A stretch of DNA of 24,507 nt from IMG/VR virus record IMGVR_UViG_3300035670_006355, positions 1 to 24,507 of that record; one strand, written 5' to 3'. The notes beneath the pieces are model-generated. The model saw only the letters and a list, made by a program, of their open reading frames with translations, had not been told where the DNA came from and searched no databases. Position 1 is the first letter of the stretch. Every line of letters starts with the position of its first letter. Below are positions 12,418 through 21,171 of the stretch, one piece after another. Both the position numbers and the translations under genes were made by a program. Source of the stretch: a virus.

Positions 12418-13008
12418 ATGGACGGATTAGAGAAAAAGAAAAAGGGGCCAGGTCGCCCACCGAAGGCGGTTAAACTTTTGTCAGATTCTGGAATAGACAT
12501 CGATGGCATAGAAGAAAAATACGCCCTAAAACGGGAGCAAGGAAGTAAGCTAACCCCAGAACTGCTGGTGAGGTTACTTGACGCAGGAACCAGGGGTGAG
12601 AGTATCTCCGAGTTCTGCGCAAAAAATGGATTATCACGCAAGTCTTTCTACAAATATCTTGAAGACGAGACTTTCGCGGAAGCGTTCGAGCACTACAAGA
12701 TGCACGTACAAGCCTATTACACGAGACTGGCCCGTCTGTCCGCTTTAGAGGGGACGGGAGTTTCGGCGAGCGGCTTGCAGGTAGCGCTCAAATTTGCCCT
12801 AGGGTTCGGCCTTAGGGACGTGCACACTCTAGCGACTGGCGAAACAATTGATGCGCTAAAGGCCATCGCGCCGCCGCAGAACGGCCCCACCAACATAACG
12901 ATTGACCTCACAGGGCTTATGCTCAATAAACGCGAAGGGTTAACGTTAGACAATGCTGATGTAGATAAACCAGCACTGGAAAAGCCGAGGATAATAGACG
13001 CAGATTAA
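12418..13008 (+). CDS. Terminase small subunit with AT-hook-like N-terminus
   Basis: The 196-aa product is the likely DNA-recognition subunit of the packaging motor. An N-terminal KKKKGPGRPPK (7-17) resembles an AT-hook. Residues about 58-100 hold a helix-turn-helix (SISEFCAKNGLSRKSFYKYL) followed by EAFEHYKMHVQAYYTRLARL, the pattern common in small terminases. Its gene directly precedes the large subunit by 10 bases. The ATG at 12418 has AAGGAG upstream. It is the first gene of the virion operon and lies just after a duplicated leader. Confidence 0.85.
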   Translation: MDGLEKKKKGPGRPPKAVKLLSDSGIDIDGIEEKYALKREQGSKLTPELLVRLLDAGTRGESISEFCAKNGLSRKSFYKYLEDETFAEAFEHYKMHVQAYYTRLARLSALEGTGVSASGLQVALKFALGFGLRDVHTLATGETIDALKAIAPPQNGPTNITIDLTGLMLNKREGLTLDNADVDKPALEKPRIIDAD

Positions 13009-13018
13009 AGGGATTGAC

Positions 13019-14566
13019 ATGGCAAAGGTAAATAAAATAAACCTAGCGGCCTCATTAGCCAACGGGTTACCAAAGGAGCACAAGCTATTACAGATGCTGT
13101 CCAGTCTGTTCGAATGGCAGGTTGCTGCTTTGACTGGAGATTTTCGGTACGCAGGTATTATGGCCCACCGAGGCTGCGGTAAGACTGCTCTTATTGTCAT
13201 GCGAGCCGCTCTCCTAGCACTACAGAACAAACGCGTAGAAAAGCGTGTACTTATGCCAGATGTCCAAATAATGATCCTTGGGCCGGAAAAGGGCGAGACA
13301 ATCGCCATGTATGGCCCGCAACTAGAATCGATTCTTGACGGCTTTATAGTGGAGAAATCCTTAGACCCACGTACGTCAATCTCGTACATCAAACTAATCA
13401 ACGGAGCTACCATCCGTATCGACGGACTGTCCGCCATCGAAGGTGAAGTTAGGAGTTCCGGAGGCAAAGAAGCAGAGAGCTTACGTGGTAAGAGTATTGA
13501 CCACATGATGATTGACGAGATTGGTATTATCGACATTCAGCCCTCGATGGCTGCGCTGTTACCTACCTTGTTACGGTATGAGACTAAAGGCACCTTGATG
13601 GTGTTTGGTACGCCTAAATCTAAAGATTCCGGATTCTTCTGGCTGTGGGACAAGTGGTTGCCAGCGAACGGAGGAAAGCGTATTAAGATTCCTCTAGGGC
13701 ATGAACTCAGCCCGTTTACTAAAGCCCAGTACGAAGACGCCACGCGAATGTACAGCACTGTACCAGGAGTATGGGAATCGGAATACATGCTAGAGTTTAA
13801 GACCAACGATGTCGCCTCTGTCTACGGCTTAACCATTGACAGGATGATATCCGACGGCAGGATAATAGAAGACGATACCATAGTTCACAATGACCCAACG
13901 TTTGTGGCCCTAGACCTAGGATTCAACGACGATACTGCATTAATTCTGTATCAGGTGGACATGGACGGAAATCCTAAGATTATTGACTACTATGTGAACA
14001 ATAGGCAGCCAATAGAAACATATCTGGATTGGATAGCCGGTTGGTCTACGATGGTGAACTTAAAGTACGTCTACTTACCGCACGATTCAAACGCGCAGGT
14101 AATAGGAAGACAGTTTACGATAGCGGAACAGTTCGCAAAGGCCCTTAGGCCGTTGAACATCCGTGTAGGTATCCTGAAGAAATCGCCACGGGTGGCATAC
14201 GAAATCCCGATTGTAAAAACGATTCTCGGAAAAACCAAAGTTCTAAAGCGTTGCATCCCAATGCTAGACAAATTACGGGAGTATTCCTACGAACCTAGCA
14301 AGCTAGCCATTGGAGAATATACTGATATCCCAAAGGCAAGACAGGATGACCACGTAGCTGACGCTATTCGTTACTTCGCCATGTCTTACAATTCTAGGTA
14401 CGCCGACCTTACCAACGAGAACAAGTTGGAATACGCGGAACGTGGGCTTATTAACAGCGAGTATTTATCCACTACTGAGGCAAATCTACAACAGTATCTC
14501 AAACGTAGAGAACAGAAACCACAACAGGCCTTTCGCATTAGGCACCCGATAAAGATTATGAGGTAA
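13019..14566 (+). CDS. Terminase large subunit
   Basis: The 515-aa ATPase and nuclease drives DNA into the prohead and cuts concatemers. The ATPase domain has Walker A HRGCGKTA (50-57), Walker B MMIDE (163-167) and the coupling motif FGTPK (196-200). The RNase H-like nuclease has FVALDLGFNDD with Asp-299, PHDSNAQ, and a C-terminal DDHVADAIRY with Asp-443, Asp-444 and Asp-448. Length is normal for the family. The start ATG has AAGGG upstream, and the portal gene begins two bases after its stop. Confidence 0.95.
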   Translation: MAKVNKINLAASLANGLPKEHKLLQMLSSLFEWQVAALTGDFRYAGIMAHRGCGKTALIVMRAALLALQNKRVEKRVLMPDVQIMILGPEKGETIAMYGPQLESILDGFIVEKSLDPRTSISYIKLINGATIRIDGLSAIEGEVRSSGGKEAESLRGKSIDHMMIDEIGIIDIQPSMAALLPTLLRYETKGTLMVFGTPKSKDSGFFWLWDKWLPANGGKRIKIPLGHELSPFTKAQYEDATRMYSTVPGVWESEYMLEFKTNDVASVYGLTIDRMISDGRIIEDDTIVHNDPTFVALDLGFNDDTALILYQVDMDGNPKIIDYYVNNRQPIETYLDWIAGWSTMVNLKYVYLPHDSNAQVIGRQFTIAEQFAKALRPLNIRVGILKKSPRVAYEIPIVKTILGKTKVLKRCIPMLDKLREYSYEPSKLAIGEYTDIPKARQDDHVADAIRYFAMSYNSRYADLTNENKLEYAERGLINSEYLSTTEANLQQYLKRREQKPQQAFRIRHPIKIMR

Positions 14567-14568
14567 TT

Positions 14569-16539
14569 ATGGAACTCAAAGATATTTTAGACAAGGTAAG
14601 TCTATACGAAAACACATTCGCCCCGTGGGTAAAGGACGCTGAGTTAGCCGAGAGTGTATACACAAACTCCATGAGCACTACAACCGCATCTGATACCAGC
14701 CTGACAGGTAACCAGTTTCAGGCGGCTGCGTCTGTGTTCAACATTTTACACCACAATACAAGCATTTTGCAGGCACATACATTTACGAAACTTCCTAAGG
14801 CACGTATCACTGCCCGTATTCCAGGAAATAAGAATGCCTCTATCGCGGCTCAGGTACTTGAGAAATCATTAGACACTGCCATGGCGCAGGAACAAGATAC
14901 CTACGAGAACATAGAAAAGGCCGTTTTAGACATGTTTATCGCGGGTCGTGGCACCGTATGGACTATCTACGAAGCAGACGAATCCTCTATTTGCAACGAA
15001 TACGTTCACTGGAAAGACTTTGGCCACACTCACTGGGCCAAGACCTGGGATAGCGTAACCGAGGTATGGCGTAAGATGACGCTGTCAGCCGAAGACATGT
15101 CCGAGTATTTCGGCGTCGAGTGTGAAAACGAAACCTACGAGGTTATAGAATTCTACAGTAAATTAGACGACAAAGTTTATTTTGTGTGTCAGGAATTCGA
15201 TTATGTTCTGCGTGAAGGCGCAAACCCAACAGGAATTGCCGGAGTACTTCCCTGTGTGGCCCCACTATTCGCAGGAACACAGCCCAACACGCTGATACCT
15301 GTAATTCCGTTCTCGCTATATGCCCAACAGGCACTAGACGTAGCTGAATTGACACAACGTATTGGTGATTTAGGTAGTCAACTGAAAGTATCGGGCGCAT
15401 TCGCTAGCCAGTTTGGAGGCGTAATCCCTGAAATCTTCGGGGCACCTAACGGAACTCTAGTCCCCATCGAACTAGGAGACACCTCCACACTAGGTGGGCC
15501 AGTATCGGTTAAAGACATGTTGTTATTAAACCCAGTTGATGTATGGGCGACTACGCTTTCCCAGGCTATAGCTGCTCGCAATGAACTGTTACAGACAATA
15601 GCATTTATTAGCGGAGTTAACGAACTCCAAAGTGGAACGTCATCTAACCCGTACGAGAATAGTAAAGTAACGCAGGCCAAGATTCAGGGAATTAACTCCA
15701 GAGTCAAGCCTAAGCAGATTGCTGTACAGCGATTCTTAGACAGAATCTATAAACTGTCTGGTCGCATGCTGGCCGAACTAATGCCTACAAAGACGTTGGT
15801 TGACCTTAGCGGCGTGGATGTCGTAGCATCTAAGATGCAACAGAAGTTGATTGAGTCGGCAGCCATCGGTAAGATTCCTCTGTCTCAGAAACAAGTCGCA
15901 CAGGTAAACAACCCGTCCCTAGAGACTTTGACCAAGATTCTAAAGGACGAGAAGGAAGTCATGCTGACAATTAGCATTGATAACTCTAGCTTGGTTGTTG
16001 TAGACCGTGAGGAAGAAAAGCAGCTGCGTATGGCAAGCCTATCGGCTATGACCGCAGTACTTCAAGGAGCCGCAGGACTGATTCAACAGCAACCTGAATT
16101 CGCACCTCTGGTATGCAAGTCGCTTAAGTACATCACCTCTACTGGGGCGTACGGCGATGAGCTGTCTAGCGACCTGGATGCAACACTAGAATCTCTAGTC
16201 GAGAAACTGCAAGGAAACACGGCCCAGGGCAACCAGAAGTCGGAAGCTATATTGCAGATGCAGCTTGAGAATCTGAGACACGAGAACGCAATCAGGGAGA
16301 TGACAACTAAGGCTCAGTTGGATGCCGCAGCGCACCAGTTTGATGCCGACGTTAAGTTCAAGCTTGAGCAGATTAAGGCCCAGACTAGCGTTGAAACCCA
16401 ACGCATCAGTGCAGACGCCAATATCAAATCGACAAAGATAGCCCACAGCCAAGCACCGGCTGCCCAAGAAGGCTTAATGTCTAGCTCACCGGCTACTATG
16501 TTTGATGAAAGTTTACTGGATGACAATCCAGATATCTAA
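14569..16539 (+). CDS. Portal (head-tail connector) protein
   Basis: The 656-aa product forms the dodecameric DNA entry channel. The call rests on its place directly after the large terminase, on its size, and on portal-like stretches such as a DMFIAGRGTVWTIYE segment near residues 121-135 and the helix-rich ELTQRIGDLGSQLKV region. The last about 110 residues are a charged, Gln-rich coiled coil (LQMQLENLRHENAIREM and on), longer than in typical portals, which may reach into the head or act as a barrel. The gene is followed at nine bases by the zinc-ribbon gene. Confidence 0.85.
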   Translation: MELKDILDKVSLYENTFAPWVKDAELAESVYTNSMSTTTASDTSLTGNQFQAAASVFNILHHNTSILQAHTFTKLPKARITARIPGNKNASIAAQVLEKSLDTAMAQEQDTYENIEKAVLDMFIAGRGTVWTIYEADESSICNEYVHWKDFGHTHWAKTWDSVTEVWRKMTLSAEDMSEYFGVECENETYEVIEFYSKLDDKVYFVCQEFDYVLREGANPTGIAGVLPCVAPLFAGTQPNTLIPVIPFSLYAQQALDVAELTQRIGDLGSQLKVSGAFASQFGGVIPEIFGAPNGTLVPIELGDTSTLGGPVSVKDMLLLNPVDVWATTLSQAIAARNELLQTIAFISGVNELQSGTSSNPYENSKVTQAKIQGINSRVKPKQIAVQRFLDRIYKLSGRMLAELMPTKTLVDLSGVDVVASKMQQKLIESAAIGKIPLSQKQVAQVNNPSLETLTKILKDEKEVMLTISIDNSSLVVVDREEEKQLRMASLSAMTAVLQGAAGLIQQQPEFAPLVCKSLKYITSTGAYGDELSSDLDATLESLVEKLQGNTAQGNQKSEAILQMQLENLRHENAIREMTTKAQLDAAAHQFDADVKFKLEQIKAQTSVETQRISADANIKSTKIAHSQAPAAQEGLMSSSPATMFDESLLDDNPDI

Positions 16540-16548
16540 GGGGATAAC

Positions 16549-16944
16549 ATGCCTAAGTACGACCGGCACTGTCATAAGTGCAACTCTACTGTTGAGACTA
16601 TAGAACGGATGATGGATAGCGACCCTATCCCGTGCTTAATATGCGATGAGGGGCACATGGTAAGGGCTACATGGTTAGCCCGCCCCTCGTTCTCATGTGA
16701 GCGCGCTGACAAGGTATCAAAACCTGAACCTATGACGTTGCCAGACGGCACCGAGGTAGTGGTTAAGACCGAATCAGAAGCCAGGGCACTGGAAAAGAAC
16801 TTCGATGGTTTGCGTATACACGCGTCGCCTAAAGAGAACATGCAAGATGCCAAACGCAACAGAGAGAACAACCAAAAGAAACTTCGAGAAGAAGTTAAAC
16901 AGAGTTACATTAATGCCGCCAAAGATATAAACCTAGGCGGATAA
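16549..16944 (+). CDS. Zinc-ribbon protein, FmdB-like N-terminus
   Basis: The 131-aa product starts with two CxxC knuckles (Cys-8/Cys-11 and Cys-29/Cys-32), which form a rubredoxin-like zinc ribbon of the FmdB type. The rest is charged and helical and ends in KEVKQ-like basic-acidic repeats. Such genes are common between portal and scaffold genes in podovirus-like clusters, but their role is not known; a head-assembly factor is a guess. Ribosome site AAGGGG precedes the ATG. Confidence 0.8.
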   Translation: MPKYDRHCHKCNSTVETIERMMDSDPIPCLICDEGHMVRATWLARPSFSCERADKVSKPEPMTLPDGTEVVVKTESEARALEKNFDGLRIHASPKENMQDAKRNRENNQKKLREEVKQSYINAAKDINLGG

Positions 16945-16954
16945 GGGGATAAAT

Positions 16955-17686
16955 ATGAAAGAATTTAACAGAGACTTCGTTAGCAGCCTTCAAGATTCTA
17001 TGAAGGACGTATTAGACACTAATCCGGTACCGGCCGATGACCAACCTGTAGGTGACCAACCTACTCTGTCAGACGCAGACGTTACGGATATCATCGATGC
17101 TGTCACTCCGGCTACTCCCGCTGACACACCTAAGCCAGTAGACCCACTAGACAAGGACTGGGAAGACTTAGCTAAGGTATTCAAAGCGGATAAGGCTACT
17201 GTACAGAAAGAAGCCGTGGATACGTTTAAGAAGTTGACCAGCCCAGACGCAGCAGTAAGGGAGGCGGCATTGGCCGACTTAGCCAAAGCTGTTGGCACGC
17301 AGATTTCGAGCACCAGCGCTCAGCCGACCGGAAACGTAGATAATTCCGAAATTGCTGCATTACGCAGCGAGATAGCGCAGCTTAAAGCGCAAACGCAGTT
17401 AGAGGCGCAAGCTAAACTAGCGGCGGAAATAACCAGTTTTGCTAAAAAGCACCCAGATTTTGACAGCGTCCGGCCAGATGTTGCCAAGGTTCTGAAAGCT
17501 GGCTTAGCGACTGACCTAGCAGATGCCTACGCCAAAGTAAAGGCCATGAAAGGTGAAAGCATTGCTAAACCCGTACATATCAAACCTAGTGGTTCAGCGG
17601 TTGTACAGAAAGAGCAACCTAAAAGCTTTATTACTGAGGACTTCTCCTCATTACGTAAAGCCTTAACTGATTCACTTAAAGGATAA
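16955..17686 (+). CDS. Scaffolding protein
   Basis: The 243-aa product is acidic in its first 60 residues, rich in Asp, Pro, Thr and Ala, then helical with a coiled-coil stretch near 130-160 (EIAALRSEIAQLKAQTQLEA), and has a small basic C-terminal helix (SSLRKALTDSLKG). This build, with its place directly upstream of the capsid gene, is typical of phage scaffolds, which direct prohead assembly and leave before packaging. No protease motif is visible. AAGGGG precedes the ATG. Confidence 0.82.
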   Translation: MKEFNRDFVSSLQDSMKDVLDTNPVPADDQPVGDQPTLSDADVTDIIDAVTPATPADTPKPVDPLDKDWEDLAKVFKADKATVQKEAVDTFKKLTSPDAAVREAALADLAKAVGTQISSTSAQPTGNVDNSEIAALRSEIAQLKAQTQLEAQAKLAAEITSFAKKHPDFDSVRPDVAKVLKAGLATDLADAYAKVKAMKGESIAKPVHIKPSGSAVVQKEQPKSFITEDFSSLRKALTDSLKG

Positions 17687-17710
17687 TATTCATATTGAAA
17701 GGAATATCAA

Positions 17711-18802
17711 ATGTCTGATGTAATCGCAACTGGGGGATTACCCTCAGTAATCGGAACGCTTTTACTGCGTTCGCAAAGTGCACGTGCTGGTGTTATCAAC
17801 AGTACCGTATTTAAAGGTAGCCCATTATTGTCCATTTTGGCACAAGCTGGCGCCATCAAACCCTTAGAAAGCTCCATGAGCATTGCGGTCAAAGACCCAG
17901 GTGCTGCTGTTACTACGTACTTCGAAACGGTTAACGCCGCCGGTACAGTTACCAGTTCCTTGTCGGCCGACTTAAGTGCCAACTTACTCATGCGTCACTA
18001 CATGCCAGCGTTCTTAAACAGTTCGTTGATGATTGACGCTCGTAAATTGCAGCTTATCAAAGGTCAAAATGCAATTATTGACTACCTAACCGAAGTTACT
18101 ATGCAACACGCGAATACTAACGCTGTTGGATTTAATGGCCTCGTGTTATCTGGTTTCACTGCTACTGCAGGTACAGCAAACAACATCTCCGGTCTTGCAA
18201 CCCAATTGCCGGTAGTTGCTCGTGTTAGCTCCGCACCTACAGTTCACGCTAGTGACCATGGTGGTATCTACGAAGCCGCCGCTGCTCGTTTAGCTCCTAA
18301 ACGTTTAGTTAACCAAACCATCACCAGCGCAACCGTTGTCGGTCTTATCCGTCAAATGGCTGCTAGCCTTAAAGCTTCTGGTGTTGACAGCACACAGAAA
18401 TTTGCATTGGCAACCCAATCAGGTTTCTTAGACTTAGCTGCCGCTATGGATGGTAAATTTAGCCCGACCCAATTACGCATTCTTGACTTAGGTTTCGAAG
18501 GCATTTCGATTGGTCAAACGGCTATCATTATGGAAGGTGGATTAGACGAAATCACGATTAAGGGCGCTGTAGCTGATGCAGATACGTTCTTCTTTATCGA
18601 TGGCGATGCAGTTAAACTGTACTCCGCTTCTGGCGCGTCTATCGCTCCTGATGCGAACGTTCTGTTTACTGACAGTGGCGACCGTGTCATCTCCGACACC
18701 AACGTTAACAACGCTATCCGTAGCCAATTCTTTGGTCAGTTAGTTGTTGAAAAACCGATGAAATGCGGTGTATTGACAACCAGCTCAACCAACCACCAAT
18801 AA
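17711..18802 (+). CDS. Major capsid protein
   Basis: The 363-aa product is the likely HK97-fold head shell subunit. The call rests on position after the scaffold, length, and content: Ala/Ser/Thr-rich, few charged clusters, with alternating hydrophobic segments. The ribosome site GAAAGGAA is strong. Codons differ from neighbouring genes: Arg is mostly CGT, and Ala and Gly are often GCT and GGT, the pattern of a very highly expressed gene. Four hairpins follow the stop, a place where phages often set a terminator to raise capsid transcript level. No cleavage signal is obvious. Confidence 0.85.
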   Translation: MSDVIATGGLPSVIGTLLLRSQSARAGVINSTVFKGSPLLSILAQAGAIKPLESSMSIAVKDPGAAVTTYFETVNAAGTVTSSLSADLSANLLMRHYMPAFLNSSLMIDARKLQLIKGQNAIIDYLTEVTMQHANTNAVGFNGLVLSGFTATAGTANNISGLATQLPVVARVSSAPTVHASDHGGIYEAAAARLAPKRLVNQTITSATVVGLIRQMAASLKASGVDSTQKFALATQSGFLDLAAAMDGKFSPTQLRILDLGFEGISIGQTAIIMEGGLDEITIKGAVADADTFFFIDGDAVKLYSASGASIAPDANVLFTDSGDRVISDTNVNNAIRSQFFGQLVVEKPMKCGVLTTSSTNHQ

Positions 18803-18812
18803 TAGTAATATT

Positions 18813-18906
18813 GGGTATGCCCTTCGGGGCATCCCTAATGCTACTACGGGGGAGTTCCCCGCCCTATGGGATGTTCATCCCTTTACGTCCCTTAGGGATT
18901 TTATTT
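18813..18906 (+). terminator. Four-hairpin array after the capsid gene
   Basis: Four stems follow one another: 18813-18835 (GGG-t-ATGCCC closed by a TTCG tetraloop, GGGCAT-CCC), 18847-18861 (CGGGG-GAGTT-CCCCG), 18868-18881 (GGGAT-GTTC-ATCCC), and 18888-18898 (TCCC-TTA-GGGA) followed by TTTTATTT. The last ends like an intrinsic terminator. Partial termination here would fit a lower need for tail proteins than for capsid; the first stem could also protect the capsid mRNA 3' end. Confidence 0.7.
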
Positions 18907-18918
18907 GGAGAGAGTTAT

Positions 18919-19584
18919 ATGTCATACACTTTAAAACAGCTATGCGACAACGCGATTATAAACGCGGGTACATCCGATACCTTAGCCTCTTACTATGGGA
19001 GCACGGACAAGCAGGCCCAGAAGGCAATCAGGGCGGCTGATGAGGCTGTAGCTCAGTTACGAGCCTCGCACAACTGGGAGGTGTTACTGACTACTAAGTC
19101 GACAGCCTTTACTTCCTCCCAATTCTACGCCCTAGACTCCGATGTAGAATATATCCATCCAGATAGCTTAGTTAATACTACAACAGGGACTAAGTATATA
19201 TCAATATCGCCAGAACGCGCAGCCGAGATAGAATCAGGCTCCGCAGATGCTGATGTTTCTGAGGTATTCCTCAGGTCAGGGTCTATTAAGTTCATGGCGA
19301 CGGTGACATCCGGAGAAACATTTGAATTCAAATACCAGACGAATAAGGCCATAACCGCAGTCAGCACAACGACGTACGAACGCTTTACGGCTGACACTGA
19401 CACCTGCCTAATCAAAGACGAACTAGTGGTACTTCTAATGGCTATTATACTTCGGGATAATGAAGGTAGTGATTCGAGGGTATTGAGAGAGCGATTCGCG
19501 AGATTATACAGCAGGTATACCGGAGCAGATTCGTATAGAACCAAGGTAAGTCTGTTTAGCAGAGCAGCTATTTGGAGGATATAA
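18919..19584 (+). CDS. Putative tail adaptor (head-tail connector, gp4/gp11-like)
   Basis: The 221-aa product follows the capsid gene and precedes the large tail-type gene, as podovirus adaptors do. It is helical at the ends (AQKAIRAADEAVAQLRASHNW near residues 35-55; DSRVLRERFARLYSRYTG near the C-terminus), with beta-rich sequence between. Helix-rich ends of this kind are common in adaptors that bind the portal, but the role is inferred mostly from position. The frame opens at 18763 inside the capsid gene; the ATG at 18919, with GGAGAGA upstream, is the real start. The stop overlaps the next start as TAATG. Confidence 0.68.
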   Translation: MSYTLKQLCDNAIINAGTSDTLASYYGSTDKQAQKAIRAADEAVAQLRASHNWEVLLTTKSTAFTSSQFYALDSDVEYIHPDSLVNTTTGTKYISISPERAAEIESGSADADVSEVFLRSGSIKFMATVTSGETFEFKYQTNKAITAVSTTTYERFTADTDTCLIKDELVVLLMAIILRDNEGSDSRVLRERFARLYSRYTGADSYRTKVSLFSRAAIWRI

Positions 19585-21158
19585 TGACTAAACCAGTTAA
19601 CATTAGACTGCCGTACCCGCTACGGATAGATGAGAGGGTTCGCGAATTCAACCCACAAAATCCTACGGCCCGTTATCTAGATAATGTTAACGTAAAGGCA
19701 GGAGCACTAGAGTCGAGAAGAGGAAAGAAAATCCTTCTTAAAACGACATCAGGAAACACCCTTAGCAATTTAATCATCCACTATGATGAGGACGTACTGA
19801 ATAACCAAGTATTGTACAAAGTTAGTAACGGAGGCGTTTATAGCCTTAATGTGACCGACATAGGCGGATCTGCATCTGATACACAGATAACTACCCTTAC
19901 AGCAGGAAGCACACTGTCTGCCACACGTATCAGCACATTAGGTGGAAATTATACAGTAATAGCAAACGGAACATCGGCCCCAGGAATATGGGATGGTTCG
20001 ACATTCACCGCGTACACTACATCGGGTGGCACCTATAATATAACCGGCACCGACGCAGCTACAGTATGCAGCAGCAGTATCACCTCAGTGACTACGTATG
20101 CAGGTCACATATTCTTCTTTAACGCGGGTTCTACTAAGTTTTATAGCCTGGCATTGAACTCCATAGCTGGAGCAGTAACTACGGTAGATATGAGTATGTT
20201 TGTACGAGCACGCGGACTAATTGGCGGAGGGGACTTCTTAGCACGGGAAGGGTCTGACCGCTCCCTTGCAGGTTTTGTCGCTATTGGGGACAACGGTCAG
20301 TGCGCAGTGTTTACTGGTACTGACCCTGACGACCTGACCACTTGGAAAATGGAAGGTGTAGCCACGTTGCCAGGCAGGCCTATTGGACGCAGAGCGTGGG
20401 TCAGTGTAGATAGAGATATGTATGTATTGACTACCGCAGGGTTGTGTTCCGTATCCAAGGCACTACTTGGAGATTATTCTCCTATAAGCGCCCCGATTCA
20501 AGAACAACTTCTAAACTGCGACCTAACCAGTGCAGAGTTAGCATTTGATTCGTTACATAGGAGGGTCATTGTCAACCTGAACTCAGCAGCCGATTCGATA
20601 GCCGTAACTCAGTATGTTCTACACCTAGACGATATGGCGTGGACAACATGGAGCGGCGTCCAGGCGGCTTCTTTGTCCTCACAAGGCAGCACCACAGTAT
20701 GCGCCGTAGGAGACACACTATGGCGGGTCGACTATGACAGTCTCGATGAGACGTCTACCGGAGTGTACGCCGACATTGTTAGCAGGATTGAATGGTCTTC
20801 CGGCTCATTTGGTACTCAGTCAAAGAAACGGTGGATTAGAGTGGCACCTCAGTTTAGGGCATACGGAACCATCTCCATAAACATAGGAATGATTTCTGAC
20901 TTCGAGAATCAGAACAGATTGTCAACAGCAGGCTCCTGGACGGGAGAGAACCTATCTTGGGCTGCGTTAGAAGCACTAACCTGGGGGCAGTGGGAAGTAA
21001 TGCCATGGGCTGCCGATGAGGTGTCTCCACTATCGTGGAAGGCTTTATCAGGTACAGGATACTCAGGCGCACTAACTATGACTACGTCTACGGCGATGTC
21101 GCCAATTAAGTTTATATCGTGCTCGTTGATATTAGAAGTAACCAGCACAGCAATCTAA
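19584..21158 (+). CDS. Tail/hub structural protein, 524 aa
   Basis: This long, beta-rich protein carries repeated short strands and Thr/Gly turns, typical of propeller-like or beta-sandwich tail hubs. The N-terminus has NIRLPYPLRIDERVREFNPQ and ARYLDNVNVKAGALESRRGK, a segment often seen in podovirus tail-tube or stabilisation proteins. Ribosome site GGAGG and TAATG coupling to the adaptor gene place the start at 19584 rather than at an upstream TTG. It probably completes the tail below the adaptor; the exact homologue (P22 gp10-like or T7 gp12-like) is uncertain. Confidence 0.65.
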   Translation: MTKPVNIRLPYPLRIDERVREFNPQNPTARYLDNVNVKAGALESRRGKKILLKTTSGNTLSNLIIHYDEDVLNNQVLYKVSNGGVYSLNVTDIGGSASDTQITTLTAGSTLSATRISTLGGNYTVIANGTSAPGIWDGSTFTAYTTSGGTYNITGTDAATVCSSSITSVTTYAGHIFFFNAGSTKFYSLALNSIAGAVTTVDMSMFVRARGLIGGGDFLAREGSDRSLAGFVAIGDNGQCAVFTGTDPDDLTTWKMEGVATLPGRPIGRRAWVSVDRDMYVLTTAGLCSVSKALLGDYSPISAPIQEQLLNCDLTSAELAFDSLHRRVIVNLNSAADSIAVTQYVLHLDDMAWTTWSGVQAASLSSQGSTTVCAVGDTLWRVDYDSLDETSTGVYADIVSRIEWSSGSFGTQSKKRWIRVAPQFRAYGTISINIGMISDFENQNRLSTAGSWTGENLSWAALEALTWGQWEVMPWAADEVSPLSWKALSGTGYSGALTMTTSTAMSPIKFISCSLILEVTSTAI

Positions 21159-21171
21159 GAGAGGAATTATA

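Larger units (their letters stand above)
12233..12443 (+). repeat. Leader repeat, copy B (intact, drives small terminase gene)
   Basis: The second copy begins with the same 32-base block (12233-12264), continues with the palindrome block (12288-12306) and the 97-base block (12321-12417), and runs into the first codons of the small terminase gene. It retains the ribosome site AAGGAG at 12404-12409, so only this copy can start the gene. A TAATAA/TTATTA inverted repeat at 12303-12317 is present only here. Confidence 0.85.

Noticed and set aside
12946-13536. A 196-codon minus-strand frame opposite the large terminase
   Set aside because: The terminase frame carries Walker A, Walker B and coupling motifs; the opposite frame has no motif or ribosome site.
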